64,000 nt of DNA from Ananas comosus (taxonomy: Eukaryota > Streptophyta > Magnoliopsida > Poales > Bromeliaceae): contig NC_033631.1 of NCBI RefSeq assembly GCF_001540865.1, positions 5,055,282 through 5,119,281 of the forward strand. Direction: 5' to 3'. A program made the translations under genes and the position numbers. The notes beneath the pieces were generated by a model. That model searched no databases and was not told where the DNA came from. It worked only from the letters and a program-made list of their open reading frames with translations. Numbering within the stretch: position 1 is the first letter of the stretch; the number at the start of each line of letters is the position of its first letter. Below, piece by piece: positions 38,201 to 46,070 of this stretch.

Positions 38201-38551
38201 TTTGCATCAGAAGTATATTTGAAAACGGTAAGACTTTTGTAGGGATAAAAAAAAGGTTGAACTTTGTCGGGATACCTGCTATTCGATATGTTTGCATGGA
38301 GCTGTATGCAATTAACCCAATTTTTTAATTACAATAAGTTAAAGTTGAGGGATAAATTTAAATTGGAGAATAGTTTCAGGGGTCTGCAGTTCTAATAACA
38401 AGAGAATCTTCATATTATGATTATTTGGAACGGGTCCACGACTTCACTTGTAGACCATTTATTTTTTCCCCAAAATATTCGCCTCTTTAAAAAAAATATA
38501 AATCTCTAAATGCTTCAAATAAATAGATGGTTAAGATTGAATACTGAAATG

Positions 38552-38587
<36 letters not shown>

Positions 38588-41500
38588 TAATGCTCTAAGA
38601 TGAGGTGGTACATTATGCCCAAGTAACAATTTCTCTCTAACCTCTACTATTTTTTTGTTGGGATAAGAGTAATTACTGCCTGAATTTATTCCACCGTGTC
38701 ATTCATAAGATGTCCAAATAATTTGCTTATGCTAAAACGAATATCTAATGATTAGTAATTTAAAATAAAATATAATATTATGTATGTAATATACAATATT
38801 TAAATATTTTATTGTACTATTGAAATTTATATTTTATATATATTTTAGAGTCGGTCCACGGTGTACTTGGTGCATCCAATATTTTTATTGGATAAGTTGC
38901 AAGTTCCCATTGGTTTTGACTTTAATTGTTGACGTGGCTCTCTAAAATATCGAAAAGCCTCGAACTTAGTGTATTGTTATAGATTCCGTGTCTGACCTCT
39001 AACACGACAAATATTCTAAATATAGCCATGCAAGCAAACTATTTCCTAACATAGCCTTTACCTCACTTAGTAGGATAGAGAAATTGAAATTTGTTTCTGA
39101 AAGCAAGAATAATCTTTAGAATCGTCAATTGCAATTCAAGGAACGTGATAAAGTAGGATCAAATCAAATGTAATATCTGAAATTGTAAAGAAAACTCGAA
39201 TTTTGAATTTTTAAAATTCAATACATATATATATGTATATATGTATATATATGTGGTTATAATGGTGGATCGCGGAGAGGATAGGTTTCGTCGCAAATCG
39301 GCGACCAAATCTGACAAAACAAAATTGTAAATTCGATGCCCCAATCGTGCTGAACGCGCTAGCACGATCCGATCGAAAATCCGACGGACGGATCTCCGGG
39401 AATCGCATAATGTTCGCTGAGGGGTCGGGCAAAACGAAAAATCTGCGAAAAGCCCAATATTTTATGTACCGTTCTGCGCGATTTCAAATGTCGAGGTGTG
39501 TATGCGCGAAACACTCGCGCTGTGAGGGACTTAGGGCAAAAATGTTCAGCTCAGGAGGACTAAATTGCATTTTTGGCCAACATATATAAATATTGCAACT
39601 AGGGTTCCATGCAAACCCTAACTCTAGTTGCCCTAGCTCCCTCCAGCTGCGCCCTAGCCGTCACCAGCACCCCCTGCCCTAGCCGCGCCCACACCCCCGG
39701 CAAGCGACTCCGGTCGTCGGAAGAAGGCGGACATTGCCTCTCCTCCACCATACTCTCCACCGAGCTGCCATTACTTGGCCGTGGACCTCAAGGAATAACT
39801 ATACGCATCGGGCCCCTCTTCCCTGGCCGCAACCCTGCCTCCGGCGCCGTCCCCACCGGCCCCCACCGTCCGCACGCGCCGCCTGGGCGATCCGCGGCTT
39901 GGCTCGAGCTGTCCCGTCGCCCCGAAGCTCCACCGGCCGTCGCCCTAGCTCCCTCCGGCCGCCCAGACTAAGCTCAGGCCGAGGCTTGATCGCACAGCCT
40001 CCTGCGCGCCGCCGCCGTTCACGGTCGACCGCGCCGCCCTTCCTCGGCCTCCGACGACCGGTCGCCGTGGCCCCAGAGCTCCCTCGGCCGCCGCTACCTC
40101 TCTGAACCGAGCCGAGCCGAGCCGCACGGGCTCCTCCCGCTCCTTCACGCCACCGGCCGCCTCCCGCCCCCGGCCAGCGCGTGCCCGGGCCTCCTCCGGC
40201 CGGCGCAACCTTCCCCTGCAGGCGCGCCCACCGTCCGACCGCCGTTGGCCAACCGTGCCCCACCTTGCTCCGGTAAGCTTAATTCAGCTTTTCTGCACAC
40301 TGTTTCGAGTTCGGATCACTGTTCCGGCGATCCAAGGGCACCCCGACACTCCCGGAAATAAGCACGACGATCCATGATCCGTGCCGATCATCGTGCTCAC
40401 CTCCTTTGGGGTCAGCGAAGCCTCGGCTTGCGTGTAAGACACTGTTTAGGCACTGTGCACGTTGTTCGCTGAATTTCGCGTCGCTCCCGCGCTCTCCACA
40501 GTGGACGGCCATGCTCCGAATCGTGAGCACAACCTCCGGCACGTCGAGACCTGTCAGCAGGTGTCTCGGTCAAGCTCCATAAAACCCCGAAAATCACATA
40601 AAATGATGTGATTTTATGTAGTCGAAGGGGCTTATGTGCAAATTTACGTTTCGTGGTTGCTGTGGGCAGCGTGTGCGGGCAGTGCGTGACCTCTGGACTA
40701 GTTGTCCAAGGTCCCAGGCCTTTCGAAAAGCGGATGTCGATTTCCAGTGCGTTTTTCGGCGAAATCCGCCGACAGAACGTGATTTCAGTTCGAAATTCTT
40801 CCGACGGTGCCTCACAGAAAATTATATGGTCGCTGAGCCTTGTTGGCTGGTTACTCGCATCGTTTCGAGAGTTCAGAAACGACGGGTGAGCAACGGTGGG
40901 TTCCGGTGTCGAAATTGACACTTCCGAAAACCCGGATCAGAACGATTATCCAACAATAATCGTTTCGATGTGAGGAGATGTGTTTACTACCAGGTCACAC
41001 AAATTACTGTGTTTAGTGGCAACGGGTGACTCGTGGCGTGAGTCAATATGTTCCGGAACAGTTCGTGGGTCCCGGCGGAGTCCTGGTGCGATTTTCAAGA
41101 CTTCCGGCGAGTTACGGCAATCAGTTTTGGAAAACCGATTCCCGTGGGTTTACAGGAAGGATTGTGAGTTAGCGGTTCTTATTCGTGGGGTGGATTCTAA
41201 TCGGGTGGACCCCTCATAGGTCCGGTTGATATCCTTCCGCAGTCGGGAGACCAGTGCTACGTACGTACAGGTGGGTACTTCGACGCGCAGTCGGTACAGT
41301 GGTGCACGCTCGATGACATCCTCTCTATCATTTCTCTTTTATTACCTTGCATACTATGTGTTGAGCCTAGCACCCACATTATAACATTTTGCTCTATTTG
41401 GTTTCTTTACATACTCAGCATCATGATTTAGAAGTAGAGTGGCTTTGTGTTCTTATGTGAGATCTGCGACCTAGTCGATCGGTTCCTTGTATCTCGTATT

Positions 41501-44500
41501 ATGACCTTTTCGGTCGGTTCATTGCATCTAGCATTATGACCTACTTGGTCGGTTGGACTACTTGGTGACCTATACGGTCGGTATACCCTAAAGGGTAGGA
41601 TTGTCGGCTAGTTGCCGACGGTTGGCTATTGAGCATATCAGCATCGATCGCCACTACTCGTTCGCATTTCATGAACACCAACGGTCTGATCCACCGCGGC
41701 CAAGTGTTCTTTTCCGGAAAAGCGGTTAGACATGCCAACCTGTGAGCCCAGCGGCCTAGGCTGGGTTATATGCAGGTAGAGTGGCAGTGACACAAGCCTG
41801 AGGTCTACGGACCGATATGGCAGGTTTCAGATTGGGTATTGTTGGACTTATCGTCCGGTTGATGCATACATACAGTAGCGGTAGTTATTCATATATACAT
41901 CTCGTTTCTTTATTTATCGTTACTACTATATTACCTTTATCCATACCTCTATTTATTCTCCTTGACTAGTGAGTACCCCTCTTCGCATAGAAAGCCAAAT
42001 CTTGAAGATTCTATCTGATTCTTGCACTTTTCCAAGCCAACTCGACCGTATACAGTATTTTTGATTCGCCTTCCTTTGCTATTGAATCTAGTGCTGTTTT
42101 CAGGTGCTCCAATTTAGACTGACACTAACGATGAAATAGACGAGAATAACAGTGAACCTGCCACAAGATGAGGGCCCTAGGCGAGACATACAAAAACCCG
42201 ATCCCACTGGTCCGGTCTTGATCCCAGGAACTTCCCGACCAGGCACGAGCTTCTTTTGTTCACGCTGTCGAATGCAGAAAGACTTGTTGGAAATCGCCGG
42301 TTGGCTTGGTCCAACCAAGAAAGGCACCTCGTCGGCTTGCGGTACCCACTGGGAGGGGAGACATGTGTACATGTTCTCACCCCCCACCCCCCTTTCAGAT
42401 GACGTCACGGATCCGAGTCGGACGGTTCGTGAGATGCACATCTTAGTGATCGATAGATCCATCAGCCCGTCGCTTTGGTTAAATTCTCAAACTCGTCTTT
42501 TAATAATTGACTTAGTAATTATGGTTCAGTAGTTTGCTTAAATTGGACAAAAATGATTCCGTGGTTATAATAAAGGATTTATAGCTTCCTCTTGAGATGA
42601 AAACGTTTTCTACCCCTCGTGATAGTGCGTTTTTCAAAAAAAAAGGTTTCCGTGTGGGAAACGATTTTTAAAAAGGTTTTCTTGGTTTTCATGACTTAGT
42701 GTTTCAAAATAAGTTTTTGGGTAGGAAATATTTTAAACTAATAGATGTGGATATGTGAATATCTGTGCTAAAATGAATGGTGAATGTGAATGGTGAATGT
42801 ATATAAATGTTCATACTGTTGTGGTTGTACCTTGTACTTGTGCGACGCCTTGCAAATACAGGGGAGACTCTGTCCGTGTGAACAGTGGACTCCCTATATT
42901 TCTAGGGGATTTGGCATACCTTTGGATCAAGGTTTTCAAAAAAAACTTGGGCACTTCCGCATTGGTTTTAAATCATAAAAGGACCCGGAGGCGTGACATC
43001 AAACCACTAGCTCCAATGGGTCACAGACAAGATCACAATATGACGCCCCACTTCCCAGGAGGTCACCCATCCTAGGACTGCTCTAGCCACGCTTAACTCT
43101 CTTAACCTTTTGGACCTAGCCACCGCTCAAAATGCTATAGTCGGGTTAAGAGGTTTAGCCCTATTATATCATATATATAGGACTACCTGGGGTCTCACAC
43201 ACAAGATGGAAATTGCACTAATTTCCACAACCCAAATGTCAAATCCACAAACAATAGACAGCGAATTTTTGGGAATTTTTCTTCTGTTCGATAGTGATTA
43301 GGAGAAAGCTTTTGAGTGTGAGAGAGGAAAATTTTCATCATTCCACTTTTTCTCACTAAGGTGGTAACTGCACAAAGTACAATGTAGTTTCTCAACCAAT
43401 CAAGGAAACAACCCATTAACTTAATACGTCGGGTTGGATTTGCCTATCATAGGCAACTCAAAACCCGATTCAAACACTAACAACTTCTTTCTCATCTAAT
43501 GTGGAGAGAGACCTATATCTGGGTCTAATTTGTTATTGGGATAAAACACAGTACACAATTAAGTTTGTTGTATTTAGCAAGATTTGACAACTCTTCTTTC
43601 TCTTTCATCAATACCAATTCCTTGATATTTCCAAGAATGATATACCATGAAGATGAAGGAAGACTTGTTGGAACGCTTGAACATATGAGGAGATACTAGT
43701 TAATCTAAAAGCATAAAAAATGCCCCTTGATGTAGCACATTTGCGTTTTACTATCCCACAATTCAAAATATAGCAAAGCTACCCTGTGACTTTGCTCTAT
43801 TTTATACAAAACCAATAGTTAAGGTGGCAAAATGTCACATTCTGAAATCACAGGATAGTAAAATACACTATTTGCCAACTTGTCATTTGCATTTTATTAT
43901 CTTATGACACTTTACCACCATATTTAATGGTAGCTTTTGGTGTAAAACAAAAAAACCACGAGGTAGCAAAGTGTCACACTTTGAATTACAGGGTAATAAA
44001 GTAAAAACGCATTATACCACAAGAGGACCTTTTAAAATAGGAAATTGATACGAATACTCATATTGAATAGATGGGTCAAAAAAGAAATACTGTGGGAACT
44101 GTGAAATAGGCGATCCAATTTGTAAAATCAATGACTTCATTATTCATTAGCTATTAGCTACTAACAATTAATGAAATTCACCAGTCTTCTAGCTGAAAAA
44201 TTCTTAACAATTAAAATTAATAGAATCACCAATTTAGTTTAATAAATATGCTAATTTAGTTCATGAAAACCTCTTAAACCAAAAGAATCAAAATTTAAGG
44301 GCTATCAATTAAAAAAAAAAAAAAACTATAACTATCGACTTCAAATGCACAGTAATAAATGGACTAGTAGTGCACTCTATTAAATGAATCAACATATTAT
44401 TCTTTACTTGTTAAAAACAAATGAGTCAAATAAATAAGTCAATGGATTGTTCTCTTCCCACACGATTTATGTGACGCCCTACTTCCCAGGAGTCACCCAT

Positions 44501-45756
44501 CCTAGGACAACACTAACCCTAACACGCTTAATTCTCTTAACCTCTTGCACTTAGCCACCGCACAAAATACTATAGCCGGATTAAGAGTTTTAATCCTATT
44601 ATATCTCATATATAGAACTACCTGAGGTCTCACATTCTCCTCCCCTTCAAGTTCTGACGTCCTCTTCAGGCTCAGACTTACAAATACCAAGTGATATGAG
44701 ACTCATGTCACTAGCATTAATCGACCTTGTAAGGGAGCTGCGCTCTACCCACAATAGTCATTAGCATGAGAGCCGCGCTCTCCCAACTGTATCCCTGGCT
44801 CAGCCAAGACTCATCTCACACTGCCGGCTGGTAATTGGCTCTGATACCAAATGTGACACCCCACTTCCCAAGAGTCGCCTATTCTAGGACCACTCTTAAC
44901 CTTAACACGCTTAACTCTTTTAATCTCTTGGATCTAGCCACTGCCCAAAATGCTATAGCTGGGTTAAGAGTTTTAATCCTATTATATCTCATATATAGGA
45001 CTACTTGGGATCTCACAATTTAACAAACTAGCTAGAAAAGCTAGGGATATAAATAATTATACAAGAGCAATGCAGAACATTTCAAGACCAGCAAGTGCAG
45101 ATAATAAGGTCTAAAAAAGGTTGAAGGATGAGCTAAAAAGGGGAGTAGTACATCTTAATCCTAACAACGGTATAAGCGTAGTGGTTGGTCAATTTGGCTA
45201 GGGAAGAATTCCATTATCAATAAAAAAGGGTTCTTACACTATTCTGCTATGTAAGAGCCTACCCTTGGGCAACCAAATATTTCAGGTAACGACAGATAAC
45301 CCAAACTATACACCACTTATTGCATTTCAGATAACTTATATATGCAAAGAGGACTGCAATACTAACAAAAACGAAAAATCAAATACAATGATCACACCAG
45401 ACTAAGGCATGACCCTTCAATTGAGGGTGACAAATTAAACTTTCTTATCATCAAGGAATTCGTTCCACTCGATAACTGCTTAGCCTATTATAACAAAGCG
45501 AGAAACTCATCGAGAAGCAACCAATTTGTAGCTTATGTATTAGTTACTTTTGACAAGACATTGAGATGTATTTTTGTTTGAGCCTTTCTTTTATCTTATC
45601 TCAATATTCATACAAGCAGTCGCTCATCTCTATNTAGGTGATGGTAGGTGAAATAGTATTTGATCGAAAGGTTATTAATAATCAAGGAGTAGATCCAACG
45701 GCTAGAAATCTAAAAGTACCAAGAGGTTGGTGCTTCTAAAAATATTCTAGCTCAAT

Positions 45757-45787
<31 letters not shown>

Positions 45788-46012
45788 GAGCTTCTATGCT
45801 TTTAAAAGTACCAAGTTATTAGTGCTTGTAAGTTTTCGGCCCTTGAATTAAGGGATGTGCGGTTAGAATGATGTGGGCCCCCTAGGGTTGAGTGGGTGGT
45901 TGGTTGAATAGTATAATCTAACGGATAAAAATGATCAAAGGCAGAGATTTAACGGTAAAAAAATTACAAGCACCAAGTGCTTGATGCTTTTACAAGCACC
46001 ATAGCCGGACTC

Positions 46013-46070
<58 letters not shown>

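Larger units (their letters stand above)
32738..38209 (-). mobile_element. internally deleted Ty3 element with about 725 bp LTRs
   Basis: LTRs at 32738-33459 and 37485-38209 are near-identical direct repeats (start TGATGCAGGA, end ACATCA or GCATCA). On the minus strand a perfect TGGTATCAGAGC primer site abuts the right LTR at about 37467-37480. Gag and protease follow, but RT, RNase H and integrase are missing. The flanks are AAAGT and GAAGT, a 4/5 target duplication. A 2.3 kb solo LTR interrupts the interior. Confidence 0.9.
32382..38318. mobile_element. fold-back MITE split by an LTR element
   Basis: GGGTTAATTGCATATAGCAC at the left and ATGCAATTAACCC at the right are inverted, and the inversion runs inward (ATATCGAATAGCAAATAT versus ATTCGATATGTTTGC). 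The original element is about 450 bp. The remainder is the inserted LTR element at 32738-38209. The family matches 5867-6282. Confidence 0.75.

Noticed and set aside
39609..40263. Long GC-rich open frames on both strands
   Set aside because: They lie inside a solo LTR with a perfect target duplication. They are rich in Arg, Ala and Pro from base composition and show no domain.
42152..42532. 126-codon plus-strand frame with two CxxC-like cysteines
   Set aside because: It is inside the 39169-42998 LTR and matches no family I know.
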